From assembly GCA_947044365.1 (NCBI GenBank), contig OX345636.1, positions 29,554,466 through 29,618,465 on the forward strand: 64,000 nucleotides of DNA, given 5' to 3'. The stretch comes from Petrosia ficiformis. Lineage: Eukaryota > Porifera > Demospongiae > Haplosclerida > Petrosiidae. Position 1 is the first letter of the stretch. Each line of letters begins with the position of its first letter. Shown here in pieces: positions 20,401 through 30,904 of the stretch. A program made the translations under genes and the position numbers. The notes beneath the pieces are model-generated. The model was not told where the DNA came from, made no database searches, and was given only the letters and a program-made list of their open reading frames with translations.

Positions 20401-21503
20401 TTTTGAAGGGGGGAGCAATGGGAAACGATGGTTGTAAGGTAAGAAGAGAAGGAGGGTAGACATTGGGGTTGGTATTTGGAACAGTAGCGGGAGAGAAGAC
20501 ATTGGGGAAAAGAGGGATCTGAGGAGTTGGCAGTAGAGGGGGTTTTGATGAGGGAAGAGATGGGTAACAATATGGGATAGGTTGAAGAAAAGGCTGACGA
20601 GGAGGAATTTGGGGAGTTGGAAGAAGAGGTGGTTTTAAAGATGGATGACAAATTGGGAAGGGTTGGGAAGGGTTGGAAAGGTGGTTTGCAAGGGGGGCGA
20701 GGATGAGACAAAAAATGCTGTGGGGGATAGCTAGATTTAGAATTTTGTGAAGGAAAATGTTGTGAAGGGAGAGGTAAAACTGGAGGAACAGAAGGAACAG
20801 AAGAAACAGGCACAGCAGAAACAGGAGGGACAGAGGAGACAGAAGGATTGGTAGATGAAAGAATAGTAGATGAAGTAATGATAGGAGAATTTGTAGGAGG
20901 GAGGGAATTGGATAAACAAGATAAAGAATCTACATGTTGAGAGAGAGACATGGAAGGCTCATGAACAGACATGATTTCAGGGTTAGGAGAAGGCTTATTA
21001 GCATTTTCAAGTTTAATGACCCTAGCTCTAAGATGAGAGATCTCAGAACGAAGGGTAGGAATCAAAGTAATAGAAGCCTTAACACAATGAGGACAAATAA
21101 AAGGAAAAGAACTAGCTAGGTGAGGAGGAATATTAATACAATCACTGTGAGACCAACAAAGGCACTGTTCACACTCAATCATGCGACCAGTCTCTCCCAA
21201 GGAGTCACAAACACATTTAATTATATCCTTACCAGTATCAGGTCCAGGATTGGATTCTATATCACCACAAAGTAGAAGAAGGAGAATAGCAGCAAAAGTG
21301 GTGTGATTGAAATTAGAGGAACATCTTGCATGTTTTACACGCAAATACTTAAAATGACGGGGAGGACGAACAATAGAAAGACGAGTAACTATGGAGACAT
21401 GAGTAACAGTAAAACCATAGCCATTTACAGAACGATAGGAAGACTGAGAGAAGATACGGACAACTGTTAACAGAAGCAACACTCCCACCATCTTAACCGC
21501 CAT
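17413..21503 (-). CDS. LINE polyprotein: leader, 2A-like peptide, PHD finger, AP endonuclease, reverse transcriptase (one frameshift)
   Basis: Reading from ATG 21503: a hydrophobic leader (MAVKMVGVLLLLTVV); a second hydrophobic patch directly before CGDIESNPGP (residues 79-88), a canonical 2A-like ribosome-skipping signal; a PHD-type zinc finger (CVCDS, CEQCLCW, H..C, CPHC; about residues 97-140); a coiled stretch; a long Ser/Pro-rich linker; and an AP-endonuclease starting LSLNVRSLLPKFDEF. The frame changes once near 19945 by a one-base indel and resumes with GSYYRPPSS, AGDFNVD and SSDHN. RT motifs FLDLKKAFDTVP (about 18490), GVPQGSILGP and YADDILIF (about 18230) follow. The stop is at 17413. 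With the frame repaired it is about 1360 residues. CR1 elements often carry PHD in ORF1; here PHD and EN/RT appear fused but can be separated by 2A only after residue 87. Confidence 0.87.
21240..21269 (-). other. 2A-like ribosome-skipping peptide CGDIESNPGP
   Basis: Matches the D(V/I)E.NPGP consensus, with the skip between the final G and P. It is preceded by a leucine-rich hydrophobic helix and an N-terminal signal-like segment. Known in the family: N-terminal 2A-like sequences in sea-urchin LINEs and NLR genes can also act as signal sequences. Confidence 0.9.
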
Positions 21504-21518
21504 TTAATGACCCAGCCA

Positions 21519-21606
21519 AAGAAAGACTTCAAACCAAAAACAATCAAGGTAATGGTTGCTACTACACCACCATTGATGCAAAATAGCTACTTAGTTTCAC
21601 CTATTA
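21519..21606. repeat. ~88-bp direct repeat, copy 1 (copy 2 at 22814-22904)
   Basis: The stretch from GAAAGACTTCAAACC through TAGTTTCACCT recurs 1.3 kb away with only a few differences. Copy 1 abuts the 5' end of the LINE coding region and could be its 5' UTR or flanking DNA. Confidence 0.85.
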
Positions 21607-22813
21607 CAAGGTCATTACAAGTTGCCAGTTTGCTTCTGTAGAAACAAACACGTCATAAAATAATAAGACAGTTTCATCCACATGTAATTTCTTAACTCCA
21701 AGACTACACATTTGTACATTAGATTATCTACACCCCTCCCCTTCTATAGGTATGACCCTACCCATGTTCAGAACAACCTCAGATCTCCAATCTATATACT
21801 GATACATTTAGTCTTGTCCCCAGTTGGGATTAGGGACATAGTTTGTCAAATTGTAGTATACACGTGATCAGAGGAGTACTAACAATATGCAAGTTACAAT
21901 CAAAGACCAGATTCCACCAATCCCGTGGATATCAGAAAACTTTCTTGAAGTTAGCATTCCCTTCTCACTAGGAGTTAGCTTAATTAAGGTTGTTCACGAA
22001 TTTTTAGAAAAGTGAGGTTGTTTGTTCACTTCACAAAACAGACAAAACAGTATGGGCCAGAGATTTAATTGCTACTGTAGATAGCCTACAAGCACTAATA
22101 AACATACGAGGTGTAGTGCTTTGCTCGTCAATAGTAATCAAAAATCAAGGTATTGATGATGTCACCAAGAAATGATGAATAAGTGAAAGTGTACCAGACA
22201 CCCTCCTCACTCATTATGGAATTACAAATTGCAGTTCTATTAGCGTTGTTACAGAAAATCCTGAACAGGAAGTTTTGATTAAAAAACCATAATAATGGCT
22301 TCCTCCCAATTAGAAGGTCTTTCATGGAAGTAACATGGTAGTTTAAACTTGGTAGGCACTTAGTGAGGTTTGACTAAGATAAAGGGTATATGCATATATG
22401 CATGCAACGTTTATATTTTAGTTAAGTCAGTAGAAACCATTTTAGTTTTGGTTTTAATTAGCAAATCCAAACTCACATAATAATAATTAATTAAGTCGGA
22501 AGTTTCCTTACTTTTGTTAATAACTGAGATTGCATCTAGTTACCCTCGCCGCATAACATAGGCGGAAGGGTACGGTAATCGTTTTGTCTGTGTGTGTGTC
22601 TGTCTGCATTTTTTTCTGGAAAAATAAAAACATTGACATTTCAAACGGGGTACTGGTAGACTTCAAAGAAAAAAATAACATAGGAATTCTTCAAAACCTT
22701 TTGCTTCTAAAATTATGACAACTTTTATAACTCACAGTTACCGTTTCACATTTAACGAGAGTAAATACAGACACACAACACAAGTGATCCTGTTTCATGG
22801 CTGTCGCTAGCCA

Positions 22814-22904
22814 AGAAAGACTTCAAACCAAAAACAATCGAGGTAATGGTTGCTACTACACCACCATTGATGCAAGATAGCTACTTAGTTTCACCTACAG
22901 GTAT
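22814..22904. repeat. ~88-bp direct repeat, copy 2
   Basis: Near-identical to 21519-21606. Followed by an open stretch to about 23030 without clear exon signals. Confidence 0.85.
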
Positions 22905-23999
22905 GTCACGTGCATTCTTGCAAAGCGTAACACGTGATAGAGGTGATTCAATACGTTTTCACACGTTGGAAAGTTTAGAGGTAGACTTGAGAACTTCTTC
23001 ATTGTTTTTTGAAGGAAAACAGAGAATAGTATGTAAGATATATATACAAATTATACAGTTCTTTCATTGATATTCTTAATGTTTTTTAAATTTATGTGTA
23101 TTCCATGTAACAAAGGTATTGTTCATTTCATACACAAACTTTATTATATTTTGCCAAAAAAATGTAGTGCTTAGTATTACATTGCCACGTAGACTAGGGT
23201 CCTGTCCCGACGGCGCTCGTTTTAGTAAGTAATTAATTAATAACTGTAGAATCATGTGAGTATATTACAACATCATTGATTGGAATAAGTAATGTGTTGT
23301 GTAAACTGCCATTTACTTATCAAATGACAGTGAACTAGTTTTCCATGGCCACAAAAACTAATTTAGTATTAATTACCTCACAAGGCAATTACAATTTAAT
23401 TTTGGTACTAATTAACTAGTACATGGAGTCACTAACTAACATTATTTAGTTGTAGTTAACTAAAACAACACTACTATATATATGCTTATCGTGCTCAATG
23501 GGTTAACTTAATAATAAAAGAACATGGGCAGCTTGGGATGTGGGATGCTGTAGATGTCAAAACGTTAATGATGTCTGTAGACACCAACAGGTTATAAATA
23601 ATGTATATACATTTTTGATGAGATTTAGTGTGTGGTTATGAAACATAACTGTGGTCAATGTAATCTCATATGAAGTTTAAACATTTTTGATGAGTAGATG
23701 AAGTTTGACCACACCTACAGTTTCGTCAAAAATAAATAATAATTATATTTAAATAATTATGCAGAATGCAATGTGATAATTATGAAACTTCACCTGTTTT
23801 GGTGATGTACGTCCATCTTATTTAATGGTTGTGGTCTATCACAAATGGCGTCCGATCGTAAGCAGGTTGCTGTAGTGGCTGATTCAAGAAACGAGATATC
23901 TTGATACTTGCAGACCAGAATTTTACAATAACTGAGATTGGAATGGTGCTAGAATCATTGTGATGTTTCAACAAACAAAAAAATGATTTATCTAGAAAC

Positions 24000-24215
24000 T
24001 AATAATAATCTAGTGTTTTTATGACTACCAACACCTTTAAAATGGCCAAAGATTGTTGTTAAGGTAGGGAACCCGGCAAGTAGCAAAACTGGCAAAATGT
24101 TATATGGAAAGGTATTGTGTATTAAAATGTTTTTCTGCAAATTACCAGATATTTCAGCTCATCACTTGCAATTGAAATGAATGGGCGGCCATTTTTTTCC
24201 GTGCCATCCCTAATA
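24000..24215. repeat. Dispersed repeat also present at 51390-51616
   Basis: 24144-24213 (ATTTCAGCTCATCACTTG ... GGGCGGCCAT ... CCGTGCCATCCCTA) recurs at 51530-51596 in the same orientation. A flanking piece, CTAGTGTTTTTATGACTACC (about 24010), recurs inverted near 51455-51478. This suggests a non-autonomous element family with rearranged internal parts. Confidence 0.65.
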
Positions 24216-24689
24216 CTACCATACTCTCTGATGTACACATTTATATACATATTACTGTGTTAAATCATTGTGGTATTGGAATGTGAGATCGATTTACACA
24301 CCTGTAATGATTTTCAGCTACAGACAAAATGTTGCCGGCCTAGATTTCAATGGGAGAACATCCCATCCCCAAAGATAATTCACATTCACATACTCTTTTG
24401 TTATTCTCCCTACACCCGACAAATACATTCCTGTATCAAGCACCACACAATTTACTTGCTGTATTTAATAATTAAATTTAGGGACTTTAATTACAGTCCC
24501 ACCAAAAATTATATTTCCTAATTGTGATTCATTAATGATGTTTTTTTGTACCTCCTTAATAGAGTTCATGTACCAGGGCCCCCACCATTCTGATCACATG
24601 ACAATTAGATGACACTCACATGACATAAGAGCATTTCACATACCTTCATATAATCAGCTGGTGTTAGATAAAGATATCTACCCTTAAGG

Positions 24690-25010
24690 AAATTTAGGCC
24701 TGTGACAGGCATTTTGCATGCACGATTTGTGTTACCTGCTACAGGCATGTAACACAACTGTAATTGAGAATAAAAGCCTGTATCATCCCCAATACAGGCC
24801 TGTCAGACCAACCTGTAGCAGGCTTGCAGCAAGCTTGTGGTACACATAGTCTAAGCCTGTATTCAAATTAAACAGGCCTGCTACAGGCCTGTTAAATTTG
24901 AATACACAGGCTTGTGACAGGCAAACATAATCTATGCCTGTCTATTCAAATGTAACAGGCCTGCTGCATGCCTGTTACATTTGAATGCAGGCTTGTGACA
25001 GATTTGAACC
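24690..25010. repeat. Array of palindromic GCCTGT..ACAGGC units
   Basis: The unit GCCTGT/ACAGGC recurs more than ten times in alternating orientation. Two long palindromes stand out: 24861-24880 with 24884-24903 (20-bp arms, slightly imperfect) and 24944-24960 with 24970-24986 (17-bp perfect arms). Both share outer ATTCAAAT / ATTTGAAT arms. Confidence 0.85.
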
Positions 25011-25261
25011 TTGATGTATTACATTCGTAATTGTTATGCTAGACAGATTTTACAAAAAAAAATTATAAATTACATGATTATAATTATGGTACAGGTTTAT
25101 AGCTTAATTATATTTTCGCCGTGTCTGTCCACATTTATCATTAGCCTGTCTGACTAGGGCTTCTTCACTAATTGGACACCCCCACTCATCCGCCTTTGTC
25201 ATAGTAAAACCTACCACATACATATGCATTGTTCATTTAGAAATTAAGATTTTAGCCATAT

Positions 25262-26863
25262 TCAATTGAACTCACACAAAATAGCGGTCATTGTTTCTGT
25301 GTCTAGGGAAGGCTTTAAGCCTTTACCCCCGACTGTGGATATTTGAAGTTCATCCACCGTGAACAGACAATCCAATAATTGGCAAAGAACCCTTGTGGGT
25401 TGCCTCTTAGATCTTCTAAGGCAACTTAAGAGATCTGTTGCCTTAATTAAAACTCCTATGTGTTTTACCAGTTCTCTATTTTGGTATTGGGATCTGCACA
25501 ATACTTAAACTAATGATAGATATTACAATATGCATGTACCTTCTCTCTACAATCAGATTCTGGAATGCTCTTTTTCTTCTATCATGATCAGTAGTATGTT
25601 GCATATGTACAGTAATGTTATATATGTTATATTGAAGCACTCGCATTCAATGTCTCATCTATAGTCGACTTGTCTACACTGAGATGGATACTCGGCTAGA
25701 CATCATAAATTGTAAATTATGTAAATATTAATAATGTATTATAATCACTGGTAGAGGAGAAATAACTTCGGGAAGTACTTCGTCAAAAGGCTAATATACA
25801 TGTATGTGCATGCATACATTGCACATGTAACTCCACATAATACTATAATTATTTTACTTACATCAAAAGCATTGCTACATATCGGTGATGTGTTCCGTAC
25901 AGACCTGCTTGCTGCATACCAATATGATTAGAACAAGTCGGTCATTCATTCAATGGATTATTTTACCTGTTTATATTTCTTGAGTGGTGGTTCGTTTTTT
26001 TTTCAGGCCTCATTTAGTTAGTAACACTTGGTTCCGCTTTCTACTGTTGTAGTTCAAATTTTCGTAGTCTGAACAAGCATCATCACCATCACTACTGACA
26101 TCACCAGTGATTATATCATCTTTGTCACCATCAAATATAGCAGTTGAACAGGAAGACTATATTTATCAATTGATTGCATGCATGGAAATGAGAATAATTA
26201 CATAAGTATATACATATATATAAATAATACACCTGTTTGGTTAGTTTGCTTTGCAATGCAGCTATTTCTTTTTTTTGGCAATTCTATTTCTGTATTATGA
26301 AATAACTGTTGTGCAGCCAAATTAGTAGCTGCCGCTTTAGCAGCCTTAGTAGATTTAGCTAGAATTAATTATAGGGTCAGTTATACAATTACATGTGCTG
26401 TTATGGTAAATAGTGTATGTCATGACCTTTGTGCTCGAGTGTAGCTGTACTCTTTGTTTTCAATCTGGATTCTAAGCATCACAAAGATAGAGTCAGACTA
26501 ATTAATTTATGTATAAGTGAATTACCTTTACCAGAAGTGAAGCTTCTCTTTGCTTTCTCTAATTTGTTTAAGCTCTGTGCACAACGTAGTCAATGAAGTA
26601 TATATAATATATGCATAGGCACCTTCAGTCTTGTCTTGTGTACTGGACTGAGCTTTGGAAAAGGACATACTCTTGGCATTTTCATCAAGTTCCTTCTTGG
26701 TATCTATCAGTTTACATAGTAAAGTACATATTTACTGTTTACTGTTATCTATGAGTTTACAAAAGTTTTCAAATAAAGAAGGCTGGCCTTTCAAGTGCTT
26801 TTTACACTCACTTGACTTTTCAAGTATTGTCCCATCAAACAAGCCCAGTCTTGGCCACTTCAT
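25262..26863 (-). CDS. BEN-domain protein (multi-exon)
   Basis: BEN domains bind DNA or chromatin and usually act in transcriptional repression. The C-terminal exon (25501-25262) encodes RELVKHIGVLIKATDLLSC, PTRVLCQLLDCLFTVDEL, GGKGLKPSLDTETMTAIL: the BEN pattern of a late 'L...F...EL..S...G' followed by 'LD...M.AI'. Upstream exons on -: 26150-26010 (acidic, ending in a TAA that suggests an alternative end or wrong splice choice), 26362-26240 (Ala/Lys-rich), 26480-26430, 26570-26525 and 26700-26625 (Lys-rich helical), with a likely first exon from ATG 26863 (MKWPRLGLFDGTILEKS). Exon borders are approximate. It is divergent from the gene starting at 27097. Confidence 0.6.
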
Positions 26864-27096
26864 TTTCACAAAGTTTCCGCTATTCTCTAATATTTGCTTG
26901 CTGCAATGGAGACGCTATCGTCTTCACCGTAATGACCAGCAAATATTCAGCCATCACCAGAAAGATCTTCTTTTTGAAAATGCGGCTGTCTAAGTATAAT
27001 CCTGCTTAAAACTGTTTGCAAGCTGCTAGCATTTAAACAGTAAGTACTAGAAAGTACAGTGAGCCAGTTACTGTTAGTCTGTTGTGAGTTAGTAAA
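26864..27096. promoter_or_regulatory. Shared upstream region of two divergent BEN-like genes
   Basis: 233 bp separate the - start at 26863 from the + start at 27097. No TATA box stands out. A bidirectional promoter is inferred from the spacing only. Confidence 0.4.
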
Positions 27097-30000
27097 ATGG
27101 CGCAATTTGAAAGTGAACTAACGATCAATCTTGATGTTGATATCACTGAAGAGCCTATGGTTCTAGAGCAGTGTATACCTGCCACCAGAGTGTTTGAAGA
27201 GAAAGACATAAAGCAAGCTAAACATCCTCGCAGAAGCTCAGGTATTCGGTCTAAAGAGGCAGCCACTCCTGAGGTGCAATTGTATTTTCATTCATATTTC
27301 ATGTTGTGATAGCTATCATAACTGCAGCTAAATTATATTGTTATTGTGCAGTACGTATAAATTATAATTATATTATAATTACATTATATATATATAATTA
27401 TATAATTATATAATTATATATATATTATATATATATATATTTTATCTATGGTACATAATAATAATTATTAATAATATTATAGATGCATATAGAGACTGAA
27501 TATACGATACATGTACATACATACAGAAAGACAGATAGACAGACACATACACACATGTATCACTTACACAAATGGAAATGGAAACTTTAATATAAGACTC
27601 CTAGGTATTTATTTGTAAATCAATTAAAATCTCCTATACCTAACCACAAAACTAGTTATGAATTCCATTCGACTGCGCTGACCAGCCCATTGGATGGACT
27701 TTTGCATTTTGGGAACTCCAATAGTGAGTAGTTCTGGGCATCAAATATTTGATGCCCCAATCAGCTCACGTTAGTCCATACAAGTAAAATTATATTTTAG
27801 AAAATGGAGGTTATCGATTGCTTGGGCAAAAGCCGTGGACATTTCCCTCTCAAAATAGAATAGAGAGAGGTTGTGAACATGTTTTTGAAAGGGAATGAAG
27901 TGTCCATGTATGTAAAGTACAGTAGAAGCTGGAATTCCAGGAACATTTTACAAACTCAGGAAGATCTCTAGTTCATTCACTGGCTGGCATTCTTTTTAGG
28001 TATAGTAGTATAGAAATAGTTCACGTGCCGTGCGTAGTTGATGACAAGTTTTGTGGGGGGAAAAAGTCACAGTTAAAAGTTGATTTGTGAAATTTCACGT
28101 CTCTTTTTCCTTGCTTAATTATTCTCTATGGTTAATCATTATTAATTATTATGAAATGATGTACATGTAACACTCAGTGAAATAATTTCCAAGTCACTAT
28201 CAACACTTGAATTTTTTTCCCAAATTGAAAAGCAAAGAAGTTTGAATACTGCAGAGCAATGTAAGTAAATGGAATTTGACATACATGTGTACATGTATTT
28301 TATGTGTAAGAGACTATACATGAGCAGAAGTTGACTATTTTCGCTGTGATCCAAAAATGGTGTATGTATTTATTTTTAATATTTCTGACACACAAGGTAC
28401 AACTACAACAATAAAGGTGGAAATGTCTGATGCATCCATATAATCTTTCTTACCAACAAAGTGGAGCAGTTAAGGAACCTTGGAACCTTAGAACCTGCAA
28501 ACACATCACATAAGGTGGTGTACACAACTGGAAAGGACAGGTTCAAGTACACAATTATGCAATGGGAGGTCTTTTGCACATTTTGACCACCTCTGGTTAG
28601 TCCTGCAAGGCTTGATTCATATCACTGCAGAAAAGGCAGGTTGAATCCCTGTGAAATCAAGGGCAAGGGAGGGTCTTGGGTAAGAGGCAAGTATTAAATA
28701 ATAACCTTGGAACAGTAAAAAAATATCACAAAAGAAAACATGGGAAGTAGTGAGTCGTATAGAGAGGAAGATACAAAAAAAAAGAGAAGACAAAAAGAAA
28801 CAACAACAATACCAGAAAGAAAAAAATAGAAGAGAAAAAGAACAAGAGAAAAGGAGGAGAGACTACTACCAAAGGAAGGAAGAAAGAAGGAGGAGACGGG
28901 AATGGAATAGTCTAAAAAGAAAGTTCGATGAGGAAAATGAAAGATTGAGAAGAGACGAGAACTTGAAAAAGAGGAGCACGAAATACAAAAGAACGAAGAG
29001 GAAAATCAAAAGATTTTGTCTTTTTACCCACCCTCAGGTACCTCATCTTCTTTGTTCAAATCATCTTCCCGCTCCTTATCTTTGGTGTTCCTCAAGTACC
29101 AGTTATATGTGTTAGTCCTACTGCTCCTCTTCTTCCTCAGCATGTGATGTCCAGAAAATGTTGCTAATCAAGAAGGTTTGTACATACATATATATATATA
29201 CTAATGTCTATATTTAATATTTTGTGTAGTTTGGTGTACTGTACTATGCTTATCAAATAACAAAGAGTACATGGTGAACTCGAAGAAATTAGAAACCATA
29301 GATGGATTGCCTTTTGACGATGACTTAGTACCCGGAGTCTCTGCTGTGTGGACACCAAGAGACAAACCTTTTACAGTCAAAATCTTACAAAAAGCAGGTT
29401 AGCATGAAAGATTATGACAGTCAAATTTGGCATCAGTGATCATATTATCATCATCACTATCACTATTTATACATTTCAGTTAACAAAGAAGACCTTGCAC
29501 TACACAAAGCAAGTAAAAGGAATGGAATTGTAGAAAAAAGAAGATATGAAGAGGATAGTGATGACAGTGACAATGACCAGATTGAAATCAGCAAAAGAAG
29601 AGAACAAAGTGATGGAGGAAAAGCAAAGAGAAAGTCCAATGAAGACAGTGAAGATGATGATGTTAAGAAATTTAAGCATTCTAAGAACAAGGAGGTATGT
29701 ATAACTACAAAATTCATTAACAAAGGGGGTAATCATGAATTATCTACTACTTGTAGATCATCCATTATTAAATGATTATGGAGATTTTAACTTCACCTCG
29801 TGTGATAATAACGAAAGTATAAGTTTATACATATCTTGTGCCATGTAAACTGATATTGAACATCTTTTACAGCAAGCACTACGATGTATGCAACAAGATA
29901 TCACCTCGCTCAAGGAGTCCATGACCGAGATAATGAAACAACAGAATCAGAATTCTGCTAGACTTGAAAAGTGTATGCAATGCTGAGACATCTAGTTCAT

Positions 30001-30599
30001 AGTCAAGCTCAGAATCAAAAAATGGTAAATCCCTCTCCATCATATTTTATTTCATTAGATGCACCAACTTCACTGTGTTTAATTCTTTTCCTTTGGTTAT
30101 CTATTCAGAGTCCAACAATTGTTGAAAAGGAAGAGTCTTCTCCATCAGAGGTGGACAATCACGATGAAAGTGAAGACTTCATTTATGTGAGTAGTTTCGA
30201 GGTACACATGCATGTTTATATTATAGCTTTCTATTCAGAATGGAGTCAATCTTCTACATTTACAAGGAAAAGATGTATTTAAATACGCATCGTCATTAGT
30301 GAATGTAATATGCAGTGCGGAGGAAATGGCAGAATGCTGTTATACAGCAACAAAGAAATCAAAAAAGAAACCTCTACCTCAAGAAAAAATCACTCTCATT
30401 GAAGGTATACAAAAAAAAATTAATATCAATGATTTAAAATTGTTTCCTTATGCACACAGGTTCGATAGACAGAAAGTGGGGGAAAGGAACTGCTGATAGA
30501 AACAGAGATACCATTAGAGCAAAAATAAATCAAAAGTTTCTCGACCAGCAAAAAAAGAAAACAAACTTGAAAATCAAGTCCAGGAATAAAAACAATTAA
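27097..30599 (+). CDS. Charged nuclear protein with a probable C-terminal BEN-like domain (multi-exon)
   Basis: The first exon (27097-27273) encodes MAQFESELTINLDVDITEEP and an HPRRSS segment, then a GT. A long intron follows. Later + exons: about 29240-29398 (LETIDGLPFDDDLVPGVSAV), 29480-29695 (KEDLALHKAS, acidic/basic repeats), 29873-29985 (coiled coil, QQDITSLKESMTEIMKQQ), 30108-30186 (acidic), about 30239-30404 (LQGKDVFKYASSLVNVICSA, PLPQEKITLIEG) and 30462-30599 (IDRKWGKGTADRNRDTIRAK, stop TAA). The last two exons fit the BEN pattern of paired helices, with Lys/Pro before 'L..EKI..I.G...KW'. The order coiled coil then C-terminal BEN matches known BEND proteins. Host gene status is likely but not certain. 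Confidence 0.55.
27310..28740. other. Likely long intron of the 27.1-30.6 kb gene
   Basis: (AT)n-rich run at about 27350-27445 and GATA/CAGACA-like simple repeats around 27520-27550. No convincing exon. Confidence 0.4.
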
Positions 30600-30664
30600 T
30601 GTAGCGAAATAACTGTAATTTATATTCTCTGAATTTTTATTCATTATAATTATTTAATCCAGAT

Positions 30665-30845
30665 TTAAAGCAATCTTACTTAAGATCTTAATAAAATCTG
30701 ATTAAGATCTTAAATATCTTAAATAAGATCTGAATAAGATCTTATCAGATCGTATTTAAGATTTTGATACCTTTTAGCCACATATCTTACATAAGATCTT
30801 ATATCGGATCTTACTATAAGATCTAATGTAAGATCTTGATAAGAA
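30665..30845. repeat. Array of AAGATCTTA palindromes
   Basis: TTAAGATCTTAA and variants (ATAAGATCTTAT, GTAAGATCTTG) occur repeatedly in about 180 bp with irregular spacing. It directly precedes the 5' truncation point of a LINE copy. Confidence 0.85.
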
Positions 30846-30904
30846 TTTCTTGCTGGGAATCTTCTTATAAAACTCTTAATTCTCTCTCTTCTGAGTTTCC
30901 TGTA

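Larger units (their letters stand above)
17290..21503 (-). mobile_element. CR1/L2-like non-LTR retrotransposon (nearly full length)
   Basis: One long coding unit with endonuclease and reverse transcriptase, a ~120-bp 3' UTR and an A-rich 3' end (T-run near 17290 on +). The 5' end reaches at least the ATG at 21503. No clear target-site duplication was found. Confidence 0.88.
21607..25261. other. Non-coding region with repeats, no gene seen
   Basis: Contains a TG/TCTG microsatellite near 22588-22605, the second copy of the 88-bp repeat, a dispersed repeat at about 24000-24220 and palindrome arrays at 24690-25010. Short open frames lack splice or family support. Confidence 0.5.

Noticed and set aside
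24690..25010. CRISPR-like repeat array
   Set aside because: Units alternate in orientation, spacing is irregular, there are no unique constant-length spacers and no cas genes, and the DNA is eukaryotic.
28750..29115. 121-codon Arg/Lys/Glu-rich open frame
   Set aside because: It is a translation of a polypurine run (GAA/AGA repeats) without an ATG at its start. The non-repetitive tail changes frame freely. Kept only as possible intron or UTR sequence of the 27-30 kb gene.
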